Source: Parachlamydiales bacterium (GTDB taxonomy: Bacteria; Chlamydiota; Chlamydiia; Chlamydiales; Simkaniaceae). From it: DNA of 13,818 bases. Under the pieces are notes generated by a model. It was not told the origin of the DNA. It worked only from the letters and a program-made list of their open reading frames with translations, and ran no database searches. Shown here one piece after another: positions 1 to 7,400 of the stretch (the stretch's first letter is position 1; each line of letters opens with the position of its first letter). The DNA lies in NCBI GenBank assembly GCA_030641465.1, contig DAOWHK010000072.1, forward strand, positions 1 to 13,818, read 5' to 3'. Made by a program: the position numbers and the translations under genes.

Positions 1-55
1 CCCCCACAAGAAGGGTCCCTCCAATCACCTTTGAAATCGATACTGATTTATCCAT
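1..55 (-). CDS. tyrP: TyrP-like aromatic amino acid permease, 5' end only (left copy)
   Basis: Only the first 18 codons are in the window; the gene reads leftwards out of it. The translation begins MDKSVSISKVIGGTLLVG, the start of the first membrane helix of the tyrosine/tryptophan permease family (amino acid/polyamine transporter family II). The same residues open the copy at 9308. The DNA is identical to that copy from the window edge through 84 bp upstream of the start. Whether this copy is full length cannot be seen. If it is, it is the working gene and the right copy is a remnant. Chlamydiae use TyrP to import aromatic amino acids from the host (family knowledge). The start is the ATG complementary to 53-55, chosen by analogy with family N-termini; no strong ribosome binding site precedes it. 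Confidence 0.7.
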   Translation of the reverse strand, partial: MDKSVSISKVIGGTLLVG

Positions 56-139
56 AATACGCTCTAGTAAACACCGTAAAATCTCAAGACTAGCTAAAAC
101 CCTCTTTATTTTCACCTGAAATGCGCTGCAATGGATCTA
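1..139. repeat. Direct repeat, left copy (tyrP 5' end and leader)
   Basis: By direct comparison, positions 1-139 are identical, base for base, to 9254-9392 in the same orientation, and the match continues to the left edge. It covers the 5' coding end of tyrP plus 84 bp upstream of its ATG. Beyond 139 the two copies share only short patches, such as an 'atctaact' block, which suggests diverged homologous upstream regions. The repeats flank the whole sugar gene cluster. Confidence 0.95.
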
Positions 140-550
140 CTCACATCCCACCCCTAATACGCAGGATAAAAAACCCCATCTAACTACAAACTTATTACTT
201 ACATAGAAATAAAAAATGAACGTCGAAAGTAATATATGCTCATGCAAACTATTGATCTTTTAATTAAAAAAAATCACAACACAACTGCACATACAATAAG
301 AACATATTAAATATGCATAAAGTTATTTCAAATGCAGAATGCACACACCCTTCCTTTCAACAAACACAGAATAAGTACTTATGCTTAAGAGTTTTCAATA
401 GCTCCTATTCAATTAAATTTATTGCCACAAAGCCCAGTCCCTATCAAAAACATTTTCTTTTTGACCGGGGTCACTAGTTCCTTATTTATGCAGTAGAAAG
501 TTACACAAATTTAAATTTACCCTCTAGCACTCAATGATCTCAGTTACATT
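56..550. other. Gene-free AT-rich gap between hexokinase fusion and left tyrP
   Basis: No convincing ORF, RNA gene or intrinsic terminator is visible in these 495 bp. Bases 56-139 belong to the direct repeat. Bases 140-200 weakly resemble the sequence beyond the other repeat copy. The region should hold the promoter of the left tyrP and the end of the sugar operon transcript, but no clear -35/-10 pair stands out. A perfect 12-bp palindrome lies at 371-382. A short TGACC/GGTCA inverted repeat at 462-473 lacks a following T-run on either strand. Confidence 0.6.
371..382. other. 12-bp perfect palindrome
   Basis: The sequence ATAAGTACTTAT is its own reverse complement. It lies in the gene-free gap, roughly 320 bp upstream of the left tyrP start. 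It could be a binding site for a dimeric regulator, but in AT-rich DNA such a palindrome can occur by chance and nothing else supports a function. Confidence 0.2.
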
Positions 551-2995
551 TCAAGATTGTTTTTCTGTTAAGAAACCTGCACTTTCTGTTACAGATGACT
601 CGGTGATTGCTGCAATAATAGCCGCACCTATACCGGAACCATCACTTAGAGGGCTAAGGGTTACATTGCTAATTTTTTCGTTTAATATCTCTGACAGAAA
701 TGTAATAACATAATTTTTATAATTATTACTTTTTTCATAAAGCGAACCGTCTATACCCACTATATGTCTCTCACACACCTGTTGATCCATCCATTTAATC
801 ACCGCTACCATTAAAGTAGCTGATAATCTAGCAGATCGAATCGAAATAAGTCTGCTCAATTCCTGAAAACACTTTCTTGTATGTAAATCAGAATAAGGAA
901 CCCCAAGTATGCGTAAATAATTGTCAATTTCTTTGAGATTTAGGGAGGCATCTCCTTCCATCAATGACATATGTTCTGTTGTTATAGTTCCAACTGCAGA
1001 GAAAAAACGCCGATCTATCTCTTTAAATATTAATCCTTTATCTATCAAATCAATTGTGACTAAACGTAATATTTCACCGAGGTACATTCCGGAAACAAGT
1101 TTCTCTAATTTTTGCTGCCCTGGATGAATAGAATTGCTGTCTAAAATTGCATCATACATATTCTGAGGGACTCTATCAAAATTTCCCCATCCCAAATTCA
1201 CCATTATTCTATTTTTGGAGCTTTCAACCTTGACCTTTTGAATATTATCTATTTTTTCAGGATAACACGCGTCTGTACCCGTGCCCAAAATCACGCCCAT
1301 ACTACATAGAGGATTGCTATAATTTTTAGTGGCCAAAGTGGCAACAGCATCTAAGACAAGAGCAGACACCTGTATATTTTCTATCGATTGCCTTGTCAAA
1401 GCTTCATTGAGAGCTTTTACCACGTCTCGTCCAACAACTCCTGTTGCGGAGAATCCTTTAGTCCATTTGAGAAGTATACCGGAGGCAATATTGTCTTGTT
1501 TTACAGGAAAAGAAAATGTAAACCCCAATTTGATAGCATCATAAAAATTTATCTCATTGGCGATCATAAAATCCCTAATAGCAGCTGCAATGAAATCAAA
1601 CAACTCCTCACCTGATCCACGCATTAGCGCTTTTTCAATAATATAGCTCTTCATAGATATGATGGTTGCATTGCGTGCACCATCTAATTTTACTGACATT
1701 ACCCTGAAATTTGTGCCTCCCAAATCTAAGGCGATGAATTCACCTTTTTCATTTCCTTGAGGTAACCCAGTAAAAGAAGGGTGCATATTTAAGGAACTTG
1801 TCGTCCCAATGAGTCCCTTCTTCATTTCGATGTGAAAATCATCTATAATTTTCTGGGCATCGTTCAAAGAGACAAAAAATAATTTTTCGATTTCAGTAAC
1901 AAATTCCGGTTTGAAAAAATCAGTGCTTTGACTATCAACTTTGTGATTGTTTGCATGAACAAACTCTAATCTAACAGATGAGCCTTCAACCTCAGGTCGA
2001 ACATTAAACGAGAAAAAAAGTAGCCCCGACAGCATAAGTCCGATGCTGATTTTTATACTCTTTACGGCCTTTATACTGATGTTATTCCATTCACCTGACA
2101 TCCAACTCCAAAAATTTGACGTGAGCACAATAGAAATCATAAATAGAGGCCAGATTATCGTGAGATGCAATTTACCCACGGCTACTTTATTTGAGTAGCT
2201 CAATAATACCAGTGATGCCCAATAGCTTAACCCCATCATAAGCGCAAAAACCCAGTATCTTCTTGTACCCATGATCACTAATTCCGACCAACTTTGATTT
2301 TTTATACTGCGATATAGAAAAAAAGAAAAATAGGGTAAAAATGCAAACGTAAGTATAATAGCCCAAATAACAATCATCGCACTTAATTCGTTTACTTCAA
2401 TTGTACGTGTAAATTCTATTATTTTGGGGCTTGCAAGGTGATATGAGATTCCTTGACATGCTGATCCGATGCCAGCTGCGATAGATAATAACACTCCAGC
2501 TATTACCCGCTTATTATTATTTCGATTTTGAATTAATGCACCTTTTTCAATGCGAGCTGATGTTCCCTTGGTTATGGCCAAGAGAAAAATAGTTACACCT
2601 GCAATTTGCAAGAAGGAGTACCAAGTGAAAATGAGTTGATAGTCCATGAATAGCTCTACTAAAGCTACACAAACTGTGCTAATTGAGATTGAAATGGCAA
2701 AATTAAGCCCGATCCCAATACGACGGAAAGCTGTAGCAAAACAAATTTGTCCGACACCAAATAGCGTTCCACCGATGAATAGTATCCAAATTTGTGACGA
2801 ATGAAGCAAGTTATTTAGCAGAGGCTGAAAATTAGGTAGGACTCCCAAACCTGTTGCACAAGGCAGAATAAACAACCCTACGCAAGAAAAACTTAGCCAA
2901 ATCGATTCTTCTTTCCATTCAGTCATCCTTTTCACTGGGAGTGTAAATGAACCATTAATAAATCCGGCCACAAAGATGATTGCAAGGAGCAGCAT
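551..2995 (-). CDS. RhaT-like sugar transporter fused to eukaryotic-type hexokinase
   Basis: An 814-residue two-domain protein. Residues 1-330 form about ten membrane helices (near 1-20, 32-53, 69-90, 97-117, 122-143, 162-185, 204-228, 247-270, 277-299, 312-330). They resemble the L-rhamnose-proton symporter RhaT (DMT superfamily): a Trp-Glu pair after helix 1, the FGVGQICFA segment in helix 3, and a GEWNN motif before the last helix. Residues 358-797 are a complete eukaryotic-type hexokinase: ALDLGGTNFRV at 422-432, FTFSFP at 492-497, WTKGF at 511-515, catalytic Asp549, GTGTDACY at 571-578, SGMYLGE at 635-641, GIDGSLY at 747-753. Compared with mammalian hexokinase, the glucose-contact Asn before the catalytic Asp is Leu548, the next contact Asn is Asp575, and a contact Glu is Gly602; the equivalents of Ser603, Thr620, Lys621 and Glu742 remain. 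The ATG is preceded by GGAGGT with 8-nt spacing. Last gene of the operon, 33 bp after the previous one. Coupled uptake and phosphorylation of a sugar is inferred; the substrate is unknown. Confidence 0.85.
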   Translation of the reverse strand: MLLLAIIFVAGFINGSFTLPVKRMTEWKEESIWLSFSCVGLFILPCATGLGVLPNFQPLLNNLLHSSQIWILFIGGTLFGVGQICFATAFRRIGIGLNFAISISISTVCVALVELFMDYQLIFTWYSFLQIAGVTIFLLAITKGTSARIEKGALIQNRNNNKRVIAGVLLSIAAGIGSACQGISYHLASPKIIEFTRTIEVNELSAMIVIWAIILTFAFLPYFSFFLYRSIKNQSWSELVIMGTRRYWVFALMMGLSYWASLVLLSYSNKVAVGKLHLTIIWPLFMISIVLTSNFWSWMSGEWNNISIKAVKSIKISIGLMLSGLLFFSFNVRPEVEGSSVRLEFVHANNHKVDSQSTDFFKPEFVTEIEKLFFVSLNDAQKIIDDFHIEMKKGLIGTTSSLNMHPSFTGLPQGNEKGEFIALDLGGTNFRVMSVKLDGARNATIISMKSYIIEKALMRGSGEELFDFIAAAIRDFMIANEINFYDAIKLGFTFSFPVKQDNIASGILLKWTKGFSATGVVGRDVVKALNEALTRQSIENIQVSALVLDAVATLATKNYSNPLCSMGVILGTGTDACYPEKIDNIQKVKVESSKNRIMVNLGWGNFDRVPQNMYDAILDSNSIHPGQQKLEKLVSGMYLGEILRLVTIDLIDKGLIFKEIDRRFFSAVGTITTEHMSLMEGDASLNLKEIDNYLRILGVPYSDLHTRKCFQELSRLISIRSARLSATLMVAVIKWMDQQVCERHIVGIDGSLYEKSNNYKNYVITFLSEILNEKISNVTLSPLSDGSGIGAAIIAAITESSVTESAGFLTEKQS

Positions 2996-3003
2996 TTAGT
3001 AGT

Positions 3004-3009
3004 ACCTCC
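3004..3009 (-). promoter_or_regulatory. Ribosome binding site of transporter-hexokinase gene
   Basis: On the minus strand this reads GGAGGT, a near-ideal Shine-Dalgarno sequence 8 nt before the ATG at 2995. It fixes the start at the beginning of the first membrane helix, so the transporter part is a genuine part of the protein and not an extension of a hexokinase ORF. Confidence 0.75.
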
Positions 3010-3028
3010 ATGATAAAAAACTAATTAA

Positions 3029-5563
3029 TTATTCTTCAAAACTGTGGCTATAGGACGTTTGTTTCGGTTCCAAGGTAACTTTTTCGAGAATCCACAGTGT
3101 CCCTGCAAGGCATTTTTGTTCTGTAAGTAATTGCAGTGGGACGTGTGTTCCATTTTCATCAAATTCATTAACCGAAAAGCTGCCTTTACCAATCAGCCAG
3201 TCATTATCAACACCGCCCGGCGCTGCTTTATCTCCTATTTTTATAATAGCATCTATAGGGATACTTGAATGTTGTACAAAATCAAACAGGGCGAGCTTCT
3301 TATCCACTCGATGTTTAGTTATAATAACACTTGGTTTAAAACTGGGATCAGCACCAAGCCTGGCTATTAATGGAAATGCATTCTTACTCAGCAGCTCATT
3401 CATAGAGTTAACGAGGGAAAGCGGGTTTTTTGTTTCATTTGGCAAAATAGTGATTTTATAGGGTGTGATGGTACATGTTTCACTATCCTCAAGTAATTCA
3501 TTGCGGATGTATTGCACGGCAAGTTCTGCTTGATCAACTGAGATTTTATGCTCGTATAAGGTTGTTCCATCTAATGTATAACCATGAGCCCCATTATTAG
3601 AATATACATAAACATTTTTTAATAGTTCAGGTTTATTTTTCAAAGCCTCAGAAAAGGGGAGTAGCAATTTTTTCTCGAGAGTCTTATCTGTTCTAGCTGT
3701 ATTAATGCCTACCAAAATCCCACTAGAAATGTATTCACATAATTTTTTAAGAATAGCATCAGGTATTTCTTTTGAATCATCGGTAATTGTTCCGTCAACA
3801 TCAACAAAGACAGCATGATATGTGCATTTCAAATATTCATCGAGTCGATTTTTCATACTCTGTTTGAATTGAAGCTGTCTAACATCCGTCATGTTGGCTA
3901 AGGTGTTGAATTTTCTATCTGAATTTTTCTTTCTACAACGACCTTCGCGTATCTCATAGCCTGCCACATCAAGAGCTTGTAATTGCATCACCACTTTTGA
4001 AATGACATCACTTCTATGAAGTCCTACTTGCTTTGGATCAGCAACAGATAGCTCTATAAGTTCCAAACCTAGATGTCTAATTAAATCCCTATCAATCAAA
4101 ATATAAGGTGAGTCATATTTGTGACGATCAGATAAATGAGTAATTACATAATCTATAGTACTCCCTGCGGTATTTCCATAAGACAGAAAATACTGCAGAT
4201 CCGCAAGTTGTTGACCAAGGGTTTTATTACCTCTTTCAAGTGTTAGGTTTGCTATATGAATTTTGATGTTGTTTGATTCATGTAGTAGTTCTTTAATACC
4301 ACAGGTCTTCAAAGTTGGAATAACATTCGAATAAAATGTTGTGGGCGCAAACAAAATCATTTGCGCTGAGCCAATCGATTCCTTAGCTTCATTAGAAGCT
4401 ATTATGGGAACAGAATTACTCTTGAGAAACATTTGCTTCTCTCCTAGTGTTTTGTAATTGTAAAATCCCTGCTGTTCTTTTTCACTTAAAAGAGATTTCC
4501 ACACAAAAACGTCTTCGATTTCTTCACCTAGGCAGCTTTGGCTTATATCTCCTTCGGAATTTAATAAGTTTCCCTCAGAAGTTAATCCGACAAGCCATAG
4601 ACCCTTTTCATTATTTAAAATAATATTGGGTTTAACATGAAACTGCAGTTTGAAGGTTTCTATAGCTTTATTGTGTTGGTAATTTTCTGAAAATAATAGA
4701 CCGGTATACACAATATTTCTTACGGCAAAGTCCCTTAGGTCAAATAGACCATCATGGTAAATTTCCCATTCCCTTACTTCTTGAAGAAATCCAGCAAAGG
4801 TCTTGGCTATTAGCTTTCTATACTTCGGTGTTAACGTGCTAAATAGTTCAAGTAGGACTTGGTCATGGATATCGGTTTCATTTTTTGCTATAACTTCGAG
4901 GTCAAGTCTTAGATTAGTAATGTCTTCCGTTTTGGAAAAGCGAAATTTTAATAGATTCTTTAACGCTGTATTTTCAATATACGATAAATCAAGAAGAGCA
5001 ACTAGATTTTTAGAAATATCTGAAGGTCCCAATACATCAAATTCTCGCCTAATCGTTCCGTTGCTTGTTCCTTCTAAATCATCATATGCATTGATCAGCA
5101 TATCAATTTTGTCAGTATAGTCGAGAAGGCCACCCGTTAACTGATTTGATCCCGTACCTCCCGAAAAGACAAGTATTTTTATATCTTCAGGTGTCCAAGC
5201 ACCATTAAAAAAAATGTCGTAGATTAGCAAAAGCTCATTGATTACTGTATCTTTTCCAAGTTGAAAAGTAATTTGATTAGAAAAAATCTCATAGATATCC
5301 TCAGAATTCTTAATCGGAATGTATGAATTCAGATATTCCAACAATTGGTCATCGTCATGAAATTCACAGAGATTTTTGTTAAATACAATTGGTTTAATAC
5401 CTAATTTTGAAAGAATAGCTATTTGATCAGTGAGTTTTGTATCAAAATGTATTGACTTGCTGTCAGGAGATGTGATTGGTATGGCAAATATTTGAATACT
5501 TAAAAAAAATGTCAGTACTAGATAGACAGGGAACCTAGTAAGTAATCCAATATTGATTTTCAT
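3029..5563 (-). CDS. Exported-looking CofD/YvcK-like protein fused to HAD phosphatase
   Basis: An 844-residue protein with three parts. Residues 1-30 look like a signal peptide or membrane anchor: basic start, hydrophobic stretch 12-28, then Ala-Ile-Pro. Residues 127-520 resemble the CofD/YvcK family (UPF0052): VFSGGTGSNQL at 132-142, INAYDD at 157-162, REFDVLGPSD at 173-182 followed by KNL, and a FAPTTFYSNVIP segment at 405-416 matching the family's second phosphate-binding region. Known members are the F420-pathway enzyme CofD and the UDP-GlcNAc-binding factor YvcK of gluconeogenic growth; both act in the cytoplasm. Residues 580-830 form a HAD-superfamily phosphatase: DVDGT at 588-592 with nucleophile Asp588, motif II Thr622, a motif III Lys near 755, and IGDKAAPGG at 776-784. 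An AGGAG ribosome site supports the start ahead of the signal sequence. 28 bp after manA, 33 bp before the transporter-kinase. Substrate unknown; F420 synthesis seems unlikely in chlamydiae. Confidence 0.75.
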   Translation of the reverse strand: MKINIGLLTRFPVYLVLTFFLSIQIFAIPITSPDSKSIHFDTKLTDQIAILSKLGIKPIVFNKNLCEFHDDDQLLEYLNSYIPIKNSEDIYEIFSNQITFQLGKDTVINELLLIYDIFFNGAWTPEDIKILVFSGGTGSNQLTGGLLDYTDKIDMLINAYDDLEGTSNGTIRREFDVLGPSDISKNLVALLDLSYIENTALKNLLKFRFSKTEDITNLRLDLEVIAKNETDIHDQVLLELFSTLTPKYRKLIAKTFAGFLQEVREWEIYHDGLFDLRDFAVRNIVYTGLLFSENYQHNKAIETFKLQFHVKPNIILNNEKGLWLVGLTSEGNLLNSEGDISQSCLGEEIEDVFVWKSLLSEKEQQGFYNYKTLGEKQMFLKSNSVPIIASNEAKESIGSAQMILFAPTTFYSNVIPTLKTCGIKELLHESNNIKIHIANLTLERGNKTLGQQLADLQYFLSYGNTAGSTIDYVITHLSDRHKYDSPYILIDRDLIRHLGLELIELSVADPKQVGLHRSDVISKVVMQLQALDVAGYEIREGRCRKKNSDRKFNTLANMTDVRQLQFKQSMKNRLDEYLKCTYHAVFVDVDGTITDDSKEIPDAILKKLCEYISSGILVGINTARTDKTLEKKLLLPFSEALKNKPELLKNVYVYSNNGAHGYTLDGTTLYEHKISVDQAELAVQYIRNELLEDSETCTITPYKITILPNETKNPLSLVNSMNELLSKNAFPLIARLGADPSFKPSVIITKHRVDKKLALFDFVQHSSIPIDAIIKIGDKAAPGGVDNDWLIGKGSFSVNEFDENGTHVPLQLLTEQKCLAGTLWILEKVTLEPKQTSYSHSFEE

Positions 5564-5571
5564 GGTAGTAT

Positions 5572-5577
5572 CTCCTC
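5572..5577 (-). promoter_or_regulatory. Ribosome binding site of the CofD-like/HAD gene
   Basis: Reads GAGGAG on the minus strand, 8 nt before the ATG at 5563. It matters because this start includes the hydrophobic N-terminal signal-like segment; any later start would remove it and make the protein cytoplasmic. Confidence 0.7.
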
Positions 5578-5591
5578 AGCTTCCGAAAGCT

Positions 5592-6590
5592 CTAAAAATA
5601 AGTTTTAATGATAATTGTATCCTCTTCTTGGATATCAATTTGATAGGCACCGTATGCTGCAGGAATAAGACAGCTACGTCCAGCCGCAACATCTGTGCTA
5701 CTTTCATGATTCGAGACTTTCATAGGCTTATTTATACTTGTAAGTATGTGGCAGCTTTGCCCATTTGTACGATCACTCCAAGGACGAACAAGCCTGAGCT
5801 CATCAACATTGAAAATTCCTTTTGCATTTTCTAGCGCGTAACGTTGGTTATGCCCTTCTTGGATCATTTTCTTTAAAATCTTAGGAGCTTTAATTTCTGG
5901 GGTCATTTTTGCACACTTCTTAGCTTCTTCTAAGTGCAATTGTCGTGGGTTACCTTGTTGATCAACACGTCCCCAATCGTTAACTCGGAATGTCGTGTTG
6001 CTATTTTGGCAAATTTCTAGCAAAAAATTTCCGGCGCCTATTGCATGCATAGTGCCCGCAGAGATGTAATAGGCATCACCGGGGGCTGAATTAGTTACCT
6101 CGATATATCTGTCAATTTCTGGTGATCCACATTCTTTTATAAAATTTTCTGAATTAATACGCTCTTTTAAGCCTGCATAAATCTGAGCACTATGTTCCGC
6201 TGCAATAATATACCACAATTCATCTTTTGGTTCTGAACCAAGTAGGTTTATTGCAGATACTTTATTTGGGTGTACTTGCAGCGAAAGTCTACGTTTTGCA
6301 TCAACGAATCTGATCATGATTGGAAATCGTTTTTCGCAGCATTTGTTTCCTATTAGTAATAAACGATAATTGTGCATGAGCTCTCTTAGAGTTGCCCCCT
6401 TTAGATCACCATTCTCCACTATACTTGTCGCATCATCTCTATCAGAAATTTCCCAAGATTCGCTATATGGAATTAATGTCGCTGGCAAGTTTCTGTTTAG
6501 ACGAGTACAGAGCTTATCACCTCCCCAAAGTGCTTTTCGATATATTGGTTCAAAGAGCAAGGGATACATTTTTCGAATTTCTTGTTTCAC
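5592..6590 (-). CDS. manA: Mannose-6-phosphate isomerase, class I
   Basis: A 332-residue protein of the short Bacillus-type class I phosphomannose isomerase, which interconverts mannose-6-phosphate and fructose-6-phosphate in the cytoplasm using one zinc ion. Expected zinc ligands are visible: Gln105 and His107 in LSLQVHPN, Glu124 in KDELWY, His182 in SAGTMHAIG. The family's catalytic Arg is in FRVNDWGR (Arg208). The N-terminal LFEPIYRKALWGG is also typical. Length is normal and nothing is missing. The start is a GTG with AGGAG seven bases upstream; the ATG seven codons further in has no such site. Third gene of the sugar operon, 47 bp after the DUF218-like gene and 28 bp before the CofD-like/HAD gene. 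It is the only enzyme in the cluster with a secure reaction and shows that hexose-6-phosphates are involved. It could also accept related aldose phosphates. Confidence 0.93.
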   Translation of the reverse strand: MKQEIRKMYPLLFEPIYRKALWGGDKLCTRLNRNLPATLIPYSESWEISDRDDATSIVENGDLKGATLRELMHNYRLLLIGNKCCEKRFPIMIRFVDAKRRLSLQVHPNKVSAINLLGSEPKDELWYIIAAEHSAQIYAGLKERINSENFIKECGSPEIDRYIEVTNSAPGDAYYISAGTMHAIGAGNFLLEICQNSNTTFRVNDWGRVDQQGNPRQLHLEEAKKCAKMTPEIKAPKILKKMIQEGHNQRYALENAKGIFNVDELRLVRPWSDRTNGQSCHILTSINKPMKVSNHESSTDVAAGRSCLIPAAYGAYQIDIQEEDTIIIKTYF

Positions 6591-6597
6591 TGGCTAT

Positions 6598-6602
6598 CTC
6601 CT
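6598..6602 (-). promoter_or_regulatory. Ribosome binding site selecting the GTG start of manA
   Basis: Reads AGGAG on the minus strand and lies 7 nt before the GTG complementary to 6588-6590. It favours this start over the in-frame ATG at codon 8, which would place the site 28 nt away. Confidence 0.7.
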
Positions 6603-6637
6603 CTATCTTATTTAAAAGAATAATATCTACATTGTGT

Positions 6638-7342
6638 TTATTCAGTGCGTAAGTAATCGTGTCCGGAACCATTTAACATCGCTAAGACGCCACTGCGTTC
6701 TTGTTCCATCGTTCTCGTGTAAGCAGCTGATTGATTCATCGTGACGAATTCGTCAAATAATTCTGGTAAAAATTGCTCAGCACTACAAAATGTCAGCCGC
6801 GATGCAGCATCGACAAATTGCTGATTGTTTTTCACAAACTCTTCCATCAAAAGTTTTGCACGGAAAATTCTAAATGACATTGCTACCACAGTTGCTTGAT
6901 CATAACCCTTGGTAAGCTTCAGTATTTCTCGCATATCATCTTCTGTGTTTCTTGTTCCCTCTTTTACAAAGATTTCTGGTTGTGGAGAGTGGGTGGATTC
7001 GAAGAGTGTTTTAAAGTACTTTGCTTGTACAGTAGCTTCCGAAATGTTAGATACAGCATTTTCGAAGATCTTATCCATATGATAAGGGCGCCCCCCCACA
7101 AAGGCAACATCGGAACTTCTGGAGCTTCCCCAAAGTGTAAATAGAGCTCTCACAACAGCCTGTCCACCTCCTAAATAGGCATTTTGAGAATTTGGATCTG
7201 AAATAACTTGGTCGAGGAATGTGCGGCGAATTTTACCCGAGGGTTTATGATATTCGATAGTTTGATAAATCCCCGATGGCATCCAGGTTCCTCGGGAGGT
7301 CCGAATAATACTGTGACCAAATGCCAGAATGATTTTTTTCAT
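6638..7342 (-). CDS. DUF218/YdcF-like protein of unknown function
   Basis: A 234-residue cytoplasmic protein with no membrane segment or signal. The fold family is suggested by a first strand ending in LAFGHSI (residues 6-12), a FVGGRP motif near 80-85, and a VKEGTRNTEDD motif near 126-136. The last is followed by a hydrophobic strand and a FRIFRAKLLMEEF helix. This is the pattern of the DUF218 (YdcF/SanA/ElyC) superfamily, where an Asn-Thr-x-Glu/Asp motif follows a conserved Glu and the next strand carries an 'R-A' helix. Members have been linked to envelope and polysaccharide metabolism and one binds S-adenosylmethionine, but no reaction is generally assigned. I chose the ATG at 7342 because AGAGGAAG precedes it by 5 nt; the reading frame stays open 12 codons further to a TTG without such a site. 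Second gene of the operon, between the epimerase fusion and manA. Confidence 0.6.
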   Translation of the reverse strand: MKKIILAFGHSIIRTSRGTWMPSGIYQTIEYHKPSGKIRRTFLDQVISDPNSQNAYLGGGQAVVRALFTLWGSSRSSDVAFVGGRPYHMDKIFENAVSNISEATVQAKYFKTLFESTHSPQPEIFVKEGTRNTEDDMREILKLTKGYDQATVVAMSFRIFRAKLLMEEFVKNNQQFVDAASRLTFCSAEQFLPELFDEFVTMNQSAAYTRTMEQERSGVLAMLNGSGHDYLRTE

Positions 7343-7347
7343 GATAG

Positions 7348-7355
7348 CTTCCTCT
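7348..7355 (-). promoter_or_regulatory. Ribosome binding site of the DUF218-like gene
   Basis: Reads AGAGGAAG on the minus strand, 5 nt before the ATG at 7342. It decides between this start and an upstream in-frame TTG at 7378, which has no recognisable site. Confidence 0.65.
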
Positions 7356-7400
7356 TTCTTCTTCCAAATAGTCTTCAAGTATTTGTTTGCAGCCAGTGGT

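Noticed and set aside
462..473. Short inverted repeat TGACC/GGTCA as a terminator for the sugar operon
   Set aside because: The loop would be only 2-4 bases and neither strand has a T-run after it.
4803..5120. Plus-strand ORF of about 105 codons inside the CofD-like/HAD gene
   Set aside because: It is an antisense shadow of a conserved CofD-like region (including the GPSD motif) and is Ser-rich in the way antisense frames often are.
3029..5563. Reading this gene as a true CofD of coenzyme F420 synthesis
   Set aside because: No other F420 genes are nearby, chlamydiae are not known to make F420, and the fusion and context point to sugar metabolism.
7343..7378. TTG start adding 12 residues to the DUF218-like protein
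   Set aside because: The added residues would encode the ribosome binding site of the ATG at 7342, and the TTG has none of its own.
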